DNA from: Echinococcus granulosus
Lineage: Eukaryota > Platyhelminthes > Cestoda > Cyclophyllidea > Taeniidae
Direction: 5' to 3'
DNA: 30,249 nucleotides
Assembly (NCBI RefSeq): GCF_000524195.1
Contig: NW_020170506.1
Span: forward strand, 188,776 to 219,024
Shown: piece after piece, positions 11,000-21,979 of the stretch
How positions within the stretch are numbered: the first letter of the stretch is position 1
Layout of the letters: each line of letters opens with the position of its first letter
Translations under genes and position numbers: made by a program
Notes under the pieces: model-generated
Databases searched by the model: none
What the model saw: only the letters and a program-made list of their open reading frames with translations
Told to the model about the DNA's origin: nothing

Positions 11000-11217
11000 A
11001 GCAGATAAGATTTTTAAGTGGTTCAGTCAATGCTGCCGTCACCATCACTTCCATCGTCTACCTTAGCAGTGGTTCTAAGTAAACATTATTGCCCTTCTCT
11101 CATAGACACCAAACGTGGTTCCGCATTAGGTGGATACCAACAAATTATCAACTTTATCAATACAATTTGGGAATCTGGCGTCAGAGTTGAGGAACACACT
11201 TTTGTGCACTTTATTCC
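11000..11217 (+). repeat. Repeat R, copy 2 (cut by the assembly gap)
   Basis: CAGATAAGATTTTTAAGTGG, then TTCAGTCA and GTCACCATC, matches CAGATGTTTTAAGGTGGTTTAGTCACC at 22066-22092 and the inverse at 18710-18740. It lies about 0.5 kb (plus the true gap length) upstream of the P2 RING exon on the same strand, as in F. Confidence 0.5.
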
Positions 11218-11317
11218 NNNNNNNNNNNNNNNNNNNNNNNNNNNNNNNNNNNNNNNNNNNNNNNNNNNNNNNNNNNNNNNNNNNNNNNNNNNNNNNNNNN
11301 NNNNNNNNNNNNNNNNN
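11218..11317. other. Assembly gap (100 N)
   Basis: Exactly 100 N, a conventional scaffold-gap size, so the true length is unknown. Frames that read across it are artefacts. It falls between repeat R copy 2 and the P2 RING exon, in the duplicated region, where assembly collapse or misjoining is plausible. Confidence 0.95.
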
Positions 11318-11506
11318 CGTGGAACCTTACTGTCTGGTGGAAGCATACATAAAGGAGTTTAAGGGGTCCGTGTAGTGAAACGCAGAATTAGACTCAGTAT
11401 GAAATGACAATAAGTGTGCGTGTGTGACTATTCATGAATCAGCGGTGTCTGATCTATTTGTCTTTATCAACTCTGCAAGGCCTCATGCATTTCCTCACAA
11501 ACGCAT

Positions 11507-11780
11507 ACTTCACAGCAATGCCAATAGCGGTAGTGTGGAACAGCCTGAGTATTGAGCTTCGACTTCACACACATGTGGGTACACTTGTGTGTCTGACTTC
11601 AAGGTCCTTTTCAGTGATCTTTGTATTTTCCAACGTGCCAAGATCGATGAGTGATCTCCACAGCCTGTCATGTGGGCACACAATCTGCTTGTGATCTCGC
11701 CTGCTCTTACATGCCAGTGCCATGACAAGGCGTTGCCTGCCTTTTGAGTCTGCTGACGGATTGGCAGCAGCACAGGTGAT
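11507..11780 (+). pseudogene. P2: RING exon plus upstream leader, truncated copy
   Basis: The frame from ATG 11518 runs through the leader into FSNVPRSMSDLHSLSCGHTI then CL and a TGA at 11692. F has the matching PIRMSEPYRLPCGHTLCLRP. The stop equals the F arginine codon after CGHTLCL (CGA to TGA, one transition). Downstream similarity continues in nucleotides to about 11770 (CTCGCCTGCTCTTACATGCC) and then ends. No exon 2 follows on this strand; instead the 3' end of inverted copy P3 begins. The leader ATGCCAATAGCGGTAGTGTG matches 23105-23140 and the P3 leader. Broken and truncated. Confidence 0.65.
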
Positions 11781-11949
11781 AGAAATGAGTGAGTAAATGT
11801 TGAATATCAACACCAATAAAGTAGTATGTTGTCGTGGCGATGCCTGGCACATCTATGTTAAGATAAATGTAACAAATCATATTACCTAAGAATTGGAGCA
11901 AATACGGCATTGGGTGTGTATACTCAGCATCAATGAGATCACCGCGGGG

Positions 11950-12280
11950 ATTGGTGATAAATCTAGGAGTTTGAGATTACCACATGGAATCAATTGCTGG
12001 TGGAATTAGCACCACAGTTTCAAACGACCTCTGTCATTCATCTGTGCCCGCATATCACAAACAATATATACCAACTTAGAGAAGATGTAAAGGTTTTCAT
12101 TCTATTCTACTGCAAAATTTAGGGAGTTATTCTGAGCTGAGAACATTCAATAATGCAAGCAGTCATACTCCTACTAATACCTATCACAATCAGCTCAACG
12201 TTTCTACAGGTCGATTGATGATGTGAATGTATGCAGCCTTATGAACATGATTTTGTTCGCTTGCGTGGAAACGCCCACTT
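11950..12280 (-). pseudogene. P3 RRM1 exon (decayed)
   Basis: After an acceptor-like CCATAG (near 12300), the - strand reads ...STQANKIMFIRLHTFTSS, aligning with TLEAKIYVGGLRRTHTES of F RRM1 (K-I, L, T and S shared at the RNP2 strand). A TAG follows near 12204. Further on, GGAGTATGACTGCTTGCATTA resembles GCCATCACAGACTGCTGCATC of F. The RNP1 part is not recognisable. The lower limit is uncertain. Confidence 0.45.
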
Positions 12281-12333
12281 CCTCCATTAGTTCCTGCTTG
12301 CTATGGAAATGACACGGCTGCCCCTTCTGATAC

Positions 12334-12428
12334 GGTTTACGCCATTGCTCCATATAAGGCGCATTGTCAGTGCATACTATAAACAGACGAGAAAGAAGCC
12401 ATTCCGCGTCTTCGACATTCTGCAACAC
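12334..12428 (-). pseudogene. P3 exon 4 (95 nt, phase kept)
   Basis: The exon begins after TCAG with VLQNVEDAEWLLSR, aligning with VIQQLSEFSLIIRD of F exon 4. Counting 95 nt, the F length, lands exactly on a GT (AAACC|GTATCA), in the same phase 2. The frame has no stop here. The following intron would be only about 33 nt, against 154 in F, so it may be partly deleted or read through. Confidence 0.6.
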
Positions 12429-12491
12429 CTGACTATTCGGCTCTTATCGCATCCTGTCCCTCCCTGAGCACAGGCGCCTTTGTTAACTTAC

Positions 12492-12605
12492 CTTACCGAG
12501 CAGATCGGATAAATGCATCCACGTTATTATCATCTCCTCCAATGTTGCGGTTTCACAAAGGGGACTTTTCAAAGACTTCTGCGTCGCAATCACATCTTGC
12601 TGGTT
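12492..12605 (-). pseudogene. P3 exon 3 (114 nt, open)
   Basis: Bounded by CCGTAG and AAG|GTAAGT on the - strand. The 38 codons start NQQDVIATQKSLK and contain LEEM, matching NWQKAVARWKSLK and LEEA of F exon 3 and ending SDLLGK against SDRFIK. It is 21 nt shorter than F (135 nt), so the frame and phase are preserved. No stop within it. Confidence 0.7.
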
Positions 12606-12723
12606 CTACGGACGAAAATAGAAAAATGAGAGTGAAAGAAAAGGCAGGAGAGGCAAAGCGGTAGCATCAACAGCAGCCAGAGGAGAAATTAGCAATACTT
12701 AGGCCACCGGCGTTGCCACTCAC

Positions 12724-13050
12724 TGTGATTCTTTTTCTCCACACAGATGCATCCTGAGCTTTGTGAACCGCAAAGGGATGGTTCGTGACTCGTCGTACGA
12801 GTAGGCATATCATCTCGTCGCCTGTCAGGCTCAACATCTCCAGTTTAGTTCTAGCAGCATCCAGTAATTTGCTGTCAGCCATTCGCAGGTCCAGCACTGT
12901 ACCCCCCAAGGCAGCAAATAGATCCTCATCTGTTTTCTTCGGCTGTTTTCAAAGAGAAAATTTTGACCCTCGCAATTGCTTCTAAAGCAATTTTATGATT
13001 GCTTTGTAATGTGACGAGGCGCTCAGTTTTACACGGACTATCAGAAGGTA
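12724..13050 (-). pseudogene. P3 exon 2 (327 nt, two in-frame stops)
   Basis: Acceptor CTTCATGCAG and donor ACA|GTGAGTGG are nearly the same as those of F exon 2 (CTTCATGCAG and ACA|GTGAGTGG), and the length is exactly 327 nt. The ungapped translation keeps Y-LL--KL--S at the start, then TVLDLRMAD against AVLHLCQMAD and VRRVT against VRWIT. A TAG after KLL and a TGA after KFSL break the frame. This is the clearest dead copy and shows that the intron-exon structure was duplicated with the exon. Confidence 0.85.
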
Positions 13051-13439
13051 CTGCATGAAGAAAAGGAAAGGAGACATTCCGTGATGTGTGACATGCAAAA
13101 TGAGTTGAGAGCCTCAGCATCTTATTGTAGAGGACTAAACCAAATCATGCCCGTGTCACAAACGGAGTGCTTACGTTTGCAACGTTTATGTTCGGTGACC
13201 AATTTACTTCTGTCATTTCCTTCAACGGATAAAATCAGCATCTAACTTGACATATGTATATAGTCAAGAAAATAGGAAATGTATGGTACTATTTGAAAAG
13301 CGCTGAAGCTTACACTCTCACGGTGGTTCTCACGTCACCGCAGATAGACGCTGCGGTGACAGTGGTGGTAAATGTCAGACACTTTCACTTGGACTGCTCT
13401 CACACAAGTGCTGCACCGCATAGATGGGTGCGGATTCTT

Positions 13440-13680
13440 AACTACTTCTCCAACTTCTGCTCCTTCAGCTTCCATCGCGACGAGGGTTCATAGACTTGAG
13501 TCCAAAATGGTATATTTGGGACGCAGCTGAGACATCAAATATTGCACAACAGTAGATGAAGCTTGCAGTTATGGCTCTGGTATGTGGCTGCATAAAAGGC
13601 ACAAGCAGAAGGTGTCTGCACAGCAGGCTGTAGGGATCACTCATCCTTCTCAGGACAATGGAAAATACTAAGACCACAAG
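13440..13680 (-). pseudogene. P3 RING exon (zinc ligands lost)
   Basis: The - strand frame from 13677 reads FSIVLRRMSDPYSLLCRHLL and later FIYCCAIFDVSAAS, matching F's SIVPIRMSEPYRLPCGHTLC and CVHCREAFDVAEL. The ATG of MSD is at 13654-13652. The Gly of CGH is Arg, the next two cysteines are Leu and Phe, and only part of the last pair remains, so zinc could not be held. Upstream, 13690-13800 matches the leader of P2 and F. Confidence 0.7.
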
Positions 13681-13829
13681 ATGGAGAAGGCGGTGAAAAC
13701 TTTCCCTTTAATTCTAACGCACATCCGCATGTATGCGAAGGCAATGGTCCACGCTCAGGCTATTACATTGTACGGCCACAGACACTCCCATAAAAGAAGA
13801 CTTTTCTGAAGGGATTACAGGGGGCCTTT

Positions 13830-14030
13830 TAGAGTTGAAGAAGACACATGCCACTGATTATGTGTAACCGCAAATCCATTCTATTTGTCATTTTTACTTT
13901 GTTTAGCCCTATATTACCCTTCATGACTGGTCTCTCCGTGCCGAACCTGTCAGTTGAATTATTCACTGATCTACTTAGTAGATTTTCAATGATCTGGTGA
14001 AGAAATGCCGCTTTACCTCTCACTCGGCAT
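13830..14030. other. Spacer between P3 and repeat R copy 3
   Basis: Probably the 5' flank of the P3 unit. An open - strand frame (13829-14023) has no recognisable domain. Nothing else seen. Confidence 0.35.
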
Positions 14031-14089
14031 TAATATTCTATGTTGCTCTATTTCATTGCATCAAGTCAGTGTCACAAAAATGTCACATT

Positions 14090-14620
14090 TTACACCAATA
14101 ACTCACAACATCGGCACCAGTTGATTCCATCGGTGCAGCACACTTTTCTTTGATCAAGTGGCAGCGGGTGGAATACACTTCAATTCTAACCCAACAGGTG
14201 ATTTCATCATAAAGCGGTGTAATCAGTCATCATAAAGCGCCTTTGCTATTCAGCTAATATTAATGCTTACATGATTACAACTGCTGCACACGATCACTAC
14301 CAGGCCCCATCAGTCCAACAACCTGCTAGATTGACCTTTTGTTACACTTCTACCTCTCTCCTTCGCTGTCACCTATTGACAACTTGAGTGGAATAAAATA
14401 CTTTGTCAATCGTGCCTCAACTCTTTTGCTAGTGGCACCATTCTCTGATCGTGTGTCAGTACACAACTAATGCAGAGGTATAGTAGATATCAGTAAGAGA
14501 TGAGCAATCGTTTTAATACTGCACCGTTGCACAAGAGGATAGTGTTGTTGGTCATCTTCAACCTATTAAAAGTGGATCCCCCTGTATGCAGGATCGCATG
14601 AGTTGTAGTTAGCAAAAGAT
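14090..14620 (-). repeat. Repeat R, copy 3 (inverted)
   Basis: Reads as the reverse of the + copies and aligns with 18280-18620: CGCTGTCACCTATTGACAAC (14366 on) against CGCTGCCACTTATTGATACC (18520 on), then GAGTGGAATAAAATAC against GAATGGAATGAAGTGC and CTTTTGCTAGTGGCACC against CTTTGCTACCAGTTGCAC. It lies about 0.8 kb upstream of the P3 RING in transcriptional sense. Confidence 0.6.
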
Positions 14621-17600
14621 GATTCTGGTTTCAGCTCAAATTAGGACACTTGTCTATAAGTCTTCAGCGGTCGGCTAAGAAAACGGAAACGGTGTAGCCT
14701 TGATTCATTTGCACTGTTCATAGTCAAGAGGCATCCTGCTCCATTTTTTACTATACTGATTTGTCTCTAGTCACCTGTACAATGGTGGTGTGCCCTGACT
14801 GCAAACAGTGGGAGTAGGTTCATTTGAGTTAGACGTTAATCTGCGTCAATCGTATTTTGCGGTATTATTGGTGTTTAAGCAAAGTTTCGCGCACTTTTCC
14901 TCTGCACCTCTTTGCTGGTCTGATAGAGTCTGGATCTACGCACTCGCCAATTATCACTAGTTCTTATGGAATGTGCTGCAATGAGAAGTGGATTTCACTC
15001 TCCTAACAGTGCTTTCAAACTAAATGCTTTCTGCACTACATTTGACATAGTTATGGACTGCGAATCATACATATCTGACCAGGATGGTGTGCAAAATTCA
15101 TTATGAAATGATCATCAAGGGGAAGCAGGTCGAACCTCAATAGCTACTCCATTGTGTGCCTCTACGAAGTTGTCTGCCATCCACAGTAGACGTCTTCCTT
15201 TTGCCTAAAGTAAAGTGGGGAGTGGGTGTTTAAGTGGAATGGATTGGTTTACTGCAGTCAGGAAAGCAACAACCGAGTTAACCTCGGAAGTCACACACTA
15301 GTCTGTGGTGGGAAACTGAGGACGCAAGACAAAGAAGGCTAATCCTCCAATTCTATTGCAACTAGTGGCACAAAATTCAACATTTTCAAAAACTTTTTGG
15401 CATTTAGGATGCATTTATTTATTTGTTTCTAAAGAGAAGCACCTTCATTTCCATGCACATGGCTCAAAATTCAATTTTTTTGTAATTTTGTTTTACCTAC
15501 TCAAGTGGCTGGAAAAAATCCCCTTTTTTTTCTTGCACTGGACTCGGGTTTTAAGTTCTTTCTCACAGCGCAAATCAGGATGTGTCCGACTTTATTCATT
15601 GTGTACTATGCTCTTTAGATGAGATGAATGGAAATGAGGTAGTCACCAATCCTCATCATTTACATTCTCGAGCAAATTTTATCCAAATCGCCTAATGGTA
15701 GACAGTCAAACGATGGCAGATTATAAAAGGTAGACAACTACTTAACAAAAGTGAAGAGGATCAAAGTTGCGTTGGACTAGATTTATCTTGCCTCTTCAAA
15801 TCGGAATGCATTTTACAAGTGGAATTACTCTCTAGATTTATCGAAGGATTTGGGGGAGGAAATCTATTATAGTTATTTGTTTTCCATAAAAATTTAGATG
15901 CCATGTCAACGGCCACTCAATTTTACTATGACAACAAATATCAGCTGCAGAGATTCCATGGTTTCCTTCTATGCTCCCCCAGCGGTTGGCATGGCCACAT
16001 TCCATCAATTTGCAGTCCGACACCTGGCTAGCACAACATCGCATACTCTTGTATTAATTGACTTGTCTACTGATAAATCACTTTTTAAATACTACTGGAG
16101 ATATTTCAAGCCAACTGTGTACAGATTATCTATTTTAGGGGTTGACGCAATAAATGTGCACTACTAAAATAAAAGTAAGTAGAAGCAAGTGCAACTGCGG
16201 ACCAACCGAAGAATATCCTTATGCCACAATCATTAAATGAAAACAGTGGACCATAACGCAAGCTTATCGTAGGGTGAAGCATCACACTGTCACTACGGTT
16301 GCAGATTGCAAACGCCCTCTTTTTCATGAAGAATACAAGCGAGGCGGCTCAATTACACAGCGCGTAATCTCGATGATCGCCTGATCAGCCTTAAATTCTG
16401 TTATTGTCTATGGGCATTCCCCGTAAACCTTCGGACATTGCAATGGCTGTTTAACTCGGCGGTGCTCGTAATTACTTGTGATGAACCTTAGATATATTGC
16501 TCACTAAATGGATGTTCCTGGTTAATTGAGCAACAACTCGCTAATCTGCCAGACCACCTTCAGAAATGAAATAATGTAACTTACCAACCATCACGTGCAG
16601 CATGAGAAAGACATTTGATTTGAGGTTTTAATCTGTAACGCATACTACTTGTGTTCATCATGAAACAGATGAAGTCACCGCCACCATCTAATTTTGCTTT
16701 TGGTATCACCCGTCTTTGATCCAATTCAGCGCACTCTCCCTCCACATTGGGACTTTGCTTTGCAGTAAAAGTGCTAGCTTACCCAGTTTGATTTCATCAA
16801 AATGACCCCTCAAAGAATAATATTAAAGTTTTCTTCCATAAGGCGACTTAATTTAACGGGAACTTTCGATAGTAATATGTCGATTGGAGAGGTGGATTGA
16901 TCTATCTTGTGAAAAACGCACCCCCTTTCCAAAATAAAGAGTCTTTGAAAAATATTTCAGGCAGAGAGAATGGTTTCTGCTAAACGGTGTTTCAACGAGT
17001 AGGGAATAGGGGTAGTTGCGATAGTCACGGAGGTGAAGGGCAGAGCATGGATTGAGCGCCTTCGAAGTCTCTATATGGCTTGGTAACAATGGGAGTCAAA
17101 GTAGAAAAGAACTCAGTGCCAGAATTGTGTGTAAAGAAAATTTACTCGTCGATTAGAGCAAAAGTATGTGGAATAATACCATCAGTTATAAAATAATGGC
17201 AGAATTTGCACTTTATCGTTAAAATACATGTTTTCTGTATGCATCTATTTAAATGTTATGTAGGCAGATTGGAAAGACATCATTACTTTCAAATGCCAGA
17301 ATTTTTTAAAGGCAAACAGGCATTTATTTTACTATAAAACTGCTTGTTTTGAATGTAAAGGTTAAGGGCAAAATATTTGTATGTCCTAAAAATATTCCTA
17401 ATGCAATGACATGGAATTAGAGACAGAAAATCTAATATTGGAACTGATGCACTTATTTGCTATGCACATTTACGTTTGTTGCTTATCAAAATTTGCGAAG
17501 GCAAATATGAATTTGTGCATTTTCCTTATGTGCCAACTTATTCGAATTAAGCAGGTCGACATGCGCGTATTCGAGAGCTCAAACACACCTAGTAATACAA

Positions 17601-18180
17601 AGCTTTTTAGTCGGAATTATTTCAGAGGTATTAGCAGCTCTTGTTGAAAATGTATTTGTTTCATTGTAATTATTTTCGTGCATATCATATGTAAGTATTT
17701 ACTGACTCATGGTGATAAACGGAAAAGACGTGTCTCAATTTTGTGTGCATCGATGCTCGTGGGTGAAGGTTTCGTTGATGATGGTTATTTGCGTGCTCCG
17801 TTCGCAGTATGCTTCATTGCCTTTCCTTTTCATCAATTTGCATGCCATAAAAAATATTTATGCCTTTATTTTTTGGCTGACTGCTGTAGAATAGACTTAC
17901 AAGTATTGTGTTTAGTTTTATAGGTAGTATATTTTGAGGTGTGCGCGTTTATACTTTCGCAAATATTTTGGCATACTAAATGCTTGATTTATTTAATTTG
18001 CATATTATGAACTTATTTTTAAGTACTGGGGATGTATAATTAGTAGAACAGACTGCTACATTGAAATAAGATAACTCAATGCTAGTGTTTGATGGTGATG
18101 CCTGGGGGATTTTCAAGAATTGCTTATTTTTCCAAAATAAAGCACATCCGTTTTGATGCGGATGCATCAGGCCATGAGTG
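14621..18180. other. Intergenic region, no supported gene
   Basis: Short frames (for example 15356-15622 +, 15898-16167 +, 17411-17647 +, 17678-17923 +) lack domains, matching splice sites or similarity to the local family. Bases 17150-18060 are notably AT-rich. No gene is called. Confidence 0.45.
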
Positions 18181-18229
18181 TTGCGAACTGCTTATTACTA
18201 TTAATCATGTGTGCGGTTGTTTCGCAGCT

Positions 18230-18745
18230 AAAATACTTGCTGTGAGGTCCTCGCCAGTTGATGCCATTGCTGGCCAACAATTCGCTCCGGTCAAGTGGTG
18301 GCGTGCAGTGGCACTGCTCAACTTTGTACTGGCAGGCACTTTTGCCTTTTCTACTGGTCACTTCTTCTAGCAGTGTAGCCAATCAGCACGATGCGTTACT
18401 ACAGTTCAGCCAGTAGTTGTGCATGCTTGATCACAGTCGACACACATGATCCACACCAGGTATCGCCAATCAGGCCTATCTAAAAGCCACAACCTCTTCA
18501 CATTCCTTCACTCAATCGCTGCCACTTATTGATACCTTGAATGGAATGAAGTGCGCAAGTGCGAGAGCCCTAACTTTGCTACCAGTTGCACAAGTTGCAT
18601 TGATTGTGTTTTAGTGTGCAACTAATACGAAAGCATGTTAAGCAGCTATGAGAGAAAAGCAATTTCCGCCACCTACAAACGCTACAAATGTAGATAATAA
18701 CGGTAAATAAAGTGACTGAACCACCTAAATTTATCATCTGTTTAA
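18230..18745 (-). repeat. Repeat R, copy 4 (inverted)
   Basis: The reverse complement of 18710-18740 reads CAGATGATAAATTTAGGTGG then TTCAGTCAC, the same core as 22066-22092 and 11002-11028. The middle matches copy 3, and ACTGGCAGGCACTTTTGCC (about 18330) recurs at about 21056. No RING remnant could be made out on its downstream side (17.6-17.9 kb), so here R stands alone. Confidence 0.6.
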
Positions 18746-18824
18746 TGTTCTTTTTTGCATAACATTCTATATGTAGTGTATCACATAAATGCATTAAATT
18801 TGGACCCACTGTCCTTCAAGTTAG

Positions 18825-18965
18825 CACACATGCACATGCCTTTTCTCTCTCCTTTCCCCCTTTTCTCCTTCTTTCTACTAAACATGCCCGTAATCAAAGC
18901 CATGACGTTCTCTGTAATTTTACTATGACACTCAATTTGGTCTACGTGAGGTAGCAAACTTGTCA
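18825..18965 (+). repeat. Block T, copy 1
   Basis: TCTCTCCTTTCCCCCTTTTC, then ACATGCCCGTAATCAAAGCC and TTTGGTCTACGTGAGG, matches 21718-21825 (CTCTCCTTTCCCCTTTATCC, AAATGCCCAGGAACAAGGCC, GCTGGTCTACGTGGAA) in the same orientation. No coding function is evident. Confidence 0.5.
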
Positions 18966-19089
18966 TCCTGCTGTAGCAAGCTTTAGGGACAAATGATACT
19001 CAAACCACCTTACTTACATCTTCGATAACCAGCAGTCCTGTAACTGTGACACTTCTCTACACGCGACCCTAAAAGGTCATTGTTGCTTT

Positions 19090-19275
19090 AGTGTTGTATG
19101 ATTTAACCTTGACTATAATTAATGATTTAATTATAATTAATGTTGGGAAACAAATCTAAATTTGGTATAGGATGAAGACATTCCGCAAAAGGTTGATTAG
19201 CGGGTGTGAGTGCGCAAAATCCAATTAGAAATGTATTTCGAAGACAGTTGAGAGGGCTCAATTACACAGGTTAAG
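19090..19275 (+). repeat. Block A, copy 1 (AT-rich, palindrome)
   Basis: Holds a perfect 14-bp palindrome TTAATTATAATTAA (19127-19140) followed by CTAAATTTGGTATAGGA and GGGCTCAATTACACAGG. The series resembles 21330-21510 (ATTATGATTGATAATTAATG, GTAAATTTGGTAGAATC, GGGCTCAATTTGCATAG). Probably part of the same dispersed element as block T. Confidence 0.4.
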
Positions 19276-20990
19276 AAAAGTGTGAGCATCAAATTCCGTG
19301 ATTTTCCAAGGGTCTAGAACGATAAGCTGCCTGTAGTTTATCAAAGCCCTAGTAGAGATGGCCTAGTTAAATGTGATATTGTTTAGGTGAGCCATAATTT
19401 CATGATGACCTACTGAATCCTGCGTGTAATTAGAAGGATTGAATTCATTTGCCTAAAGTGCAGTTGCACAGATCAGTATGCACAAACCTACCTTTAGAGT
19501 TTGGTGGTCATTCAACCTTTACACGGGCAGCAGAAATCTTTAATTTTAGGTGATTTATGTTGTCTACGGCACTGAATCAGCATAGTATTTTGGCGGCGCG
19601 GCAAACAGTTATGGATGATAAAAGTACTACTTCACCACTTCCACGAGTGCGAATCAACAAATACAGCGCTACCCAGAATGCTTAAGCAAAAATGTCACTG
19701 AGTACGTGCAGCCAGCATAGATTCGACCGTCGCTACGATTGGCCATAGCACCAAATGTGATGAGATCCTTGTGAGGAAATGAATGCTGGTGGAAATGTTA
19801 CGACTGTCTTATCAAATATTACTAAGTGGGAGATGTGGTGGAAGACAAACCACTAGATAGCAAACAGTTTACCCAGGTATGGCGAATCGGTCAATTGCTA
19901 CGGCTAATTGTGACCTACCTCCTTTGTTTAATCTCATCGTCTGAAAGACGTTCTCTCCGCATGGCTTCTTACGTTAGCATAGCTTTGACTCTGAACGCAT
20001 TCGGCGAACTGTTCAAGGTCTGCCCAACCTCGTTCACTATTTGCTTCATTTAATGAAACGAGGAGTATATACGAGCAGGGAGGTTTATTGGTTGACACAG
20101 AAGAAGGTTGCCCTGTAGCATAGGTGCAGCCCTCAATTTGCTTATTTGAATCAGGCATCACAATTGCGTGACATATTCTCATTTTAGGTTTGCTTTACTT
20201 GTTTACTTCTCTACCTGTACTTCTATTTGGTCCACCATTGTTGATAACTTACCAGTGCCTGTCAACACTTTTGCTTTCCGACCGGACACTTCTAGCTTTT
20301 AGCGTCTTCAGGAGGTTCTCATATATCACAGCACTTATGTGCTATGACAGAGAGTACATATTGGTAGGCTTTGGAGATTGATAGAGGAATGCCGTCATTT
20401 GCCCACTAACACCTTACCTTCGTAAGCAGGACTGGCATCCCATTTACGCGATCCCTTCACTCATTGGCTACATCATAAATGAGAATGTTGCATTATCTCA
20501 TTTTTGACTTCCAAACTAGTCAAATCCTGCGCACAAGACAGAATAATGTTCTTAAAATTGCAAAGATAGGTAAATTTGGGACGAAAACAATATTTCTACA
20601 AGGTTAATAATGCGCCATGGCGATGAATCAATGAGGCGTTAAAAGGTGCAATTAGAGCATTGTTCCTTTCCAACCAATCAGCAGGTCACATTAGCTGAAG
20701 GGTTCGGTGCCCTACCTTCCCCTCTCTACTTTTTAGACCTAGGATGGGCAGTAGCACTACTTATATGTCAATTTATAACTGTGATGTGTGACTGTGCATG
20801 ACCTCACCTGAATCACTTAATGACCTACTCAGGCAAATGTCAGTCACCTGACAAATAGGCACTGCTCTAACTCTCAGTTGATGCTGTCCCGCTTCACCGC
20901 ATCCTCTCAGTGCCACAATAAATGTTAGCATTAGCGCAAACAAGTCGTTAATTTGAGAATAAGCAGCAAATGAGGTGCGCTTCAATTGAA
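19276..20990. other. Intergenic region, no supported gene
   Basis: Only short frames without recognisable domains (for example 19826-20053 + and 20773-21006 -). No splice-supported exon and no clear copy of R or E. Confidence 0.4.
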
Positions 20991-21004
20991 GCCTTCGCTT
21001 CGAC

Positions 21005-21250
21005 AAACCTACCCCTGATCAAGTGACGGAGTTTACCTCGCACCACAATTTCAAACTGGCAGGCACTTTTGCCATTTCTATTTGTCAATTTTTATGGCGG
21101 TTTGAACAATCGCCACGATGCTTTGTTTTAGTTCATTCAATAGCAGTGTTATTAGTGTTCGACATACGTGACACCCGACGCACATGACTCAAGCCGGGCA
21201 TTCAAGCATCGGCTGTTATCCGTAAATGACTTTACTTTTTTTAGTTTCTT
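21005..21250 (-). repeat. Repeat R, copy 5 (inverted, partial)
   Basis: CTGATCAAGTG (21016), ACTGGCAGGCACTTTTGCC and ATTTCTATTTGTCA (21055-21089), then CAATCGCCACGATGC (21108 on) match copy 4 in order (GTCAAGTGG, ACTGGCAGGCACTTTTGCC, TTTCTACTGGTCA, CCAATCAGCACGATGC). The part holding the core near 18720 is missing, so the copy is truncated. Confidence 0.55.
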
Positions 21251-21299
21251 ACGCCCTAATGTGCCTACGGTTGACGACATTGTTCCTTGCAATCTGTCA

Positions 21300-21510
21300 A
21301 GGTCATCAATGCATTTGTGAGTGGCTGCTTTAATGTTAATTATGATTGATAATTAATGTGTGAATTTCCGAAAAGAATAGAAAATATGAGTAATGATCTT
21401 CCAATCAAAAATTATGAATTCATAACGAAAAATTGTAAATTTGGTAGAATCACTGCCAAATTTTAGAAAAATGTCTTGTAGTCCTTTCTTACTGGGCTCA
21501 ATTTGCATAG
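21300..21510 (+). repeat. Block A, copy 2
   Basis: Counterpart of 19090-19275, with the same order of AT-rich palindrome-like stretch, AAATTTGGTA and GGGCTCAATT. The order relative to block T differs: here R, A, T; at 18-19 kb R, T, A. Confidence 0.4.
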
Positions 21511-21694
21511 TCTCAAGTGAGAGGAAAACTTTAACCTTATAGTCATTAAAAATAAGCTTTGATGGACTGCTGTTTCAGTTTTTTAGGTTCTTTAATTGCG
21601 AACTGCCCTATAACCCATTAACGTTTACAATGGGACGCAGGCATACTCATGCATATACGCATATACAAGAGGCGTTTAGTTAATTTTGAATCTA

Positions 21695-21835
21695 CTCTCC
21701 TCCTCATGAGTACGCACTCACTCTCCTTTCCCCTTTATCCCTCTTTCTCTGAAATGCCCAGGAACAAGGCCAAGAGGATCTTTGTCTATCCGCCAAGACG
21801 ATGGAGCTGGTCTACGTGGAATGAAACAGATGAAC
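21695..21835 (+). repeat. Block T, copy 2
   Basis: Counterpart of 18825-18965: pyrimidine-rich CTCTCCTTTCCCC, then ATGCCC, AAGGCCAAGAG and GGTCTACGTGGAA. It sits in a 66-codon open frame (21649-21849), but copy 1 does not keep that frame open, so I do not call it coding. Confidence 0.45.
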
Positions 21836-21979
21836 ATATTAGTTGGTGACACATTTACCCCTTGGCATAAAGAATGCCTTGGGTGGCACTTATTAGGTAT
21901 TGGATCTCACTAGCCAGGGTAAATTACATCAGGCTCACACTCAGTTTATTCCTTCTTTAGATTGACAGAAACTTGAGCG

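Noticed and set aside
11018..11375. Open frames crossing the N run
   Set aside because: They exist only because N codons are read as open; the gap length is arbitrary.
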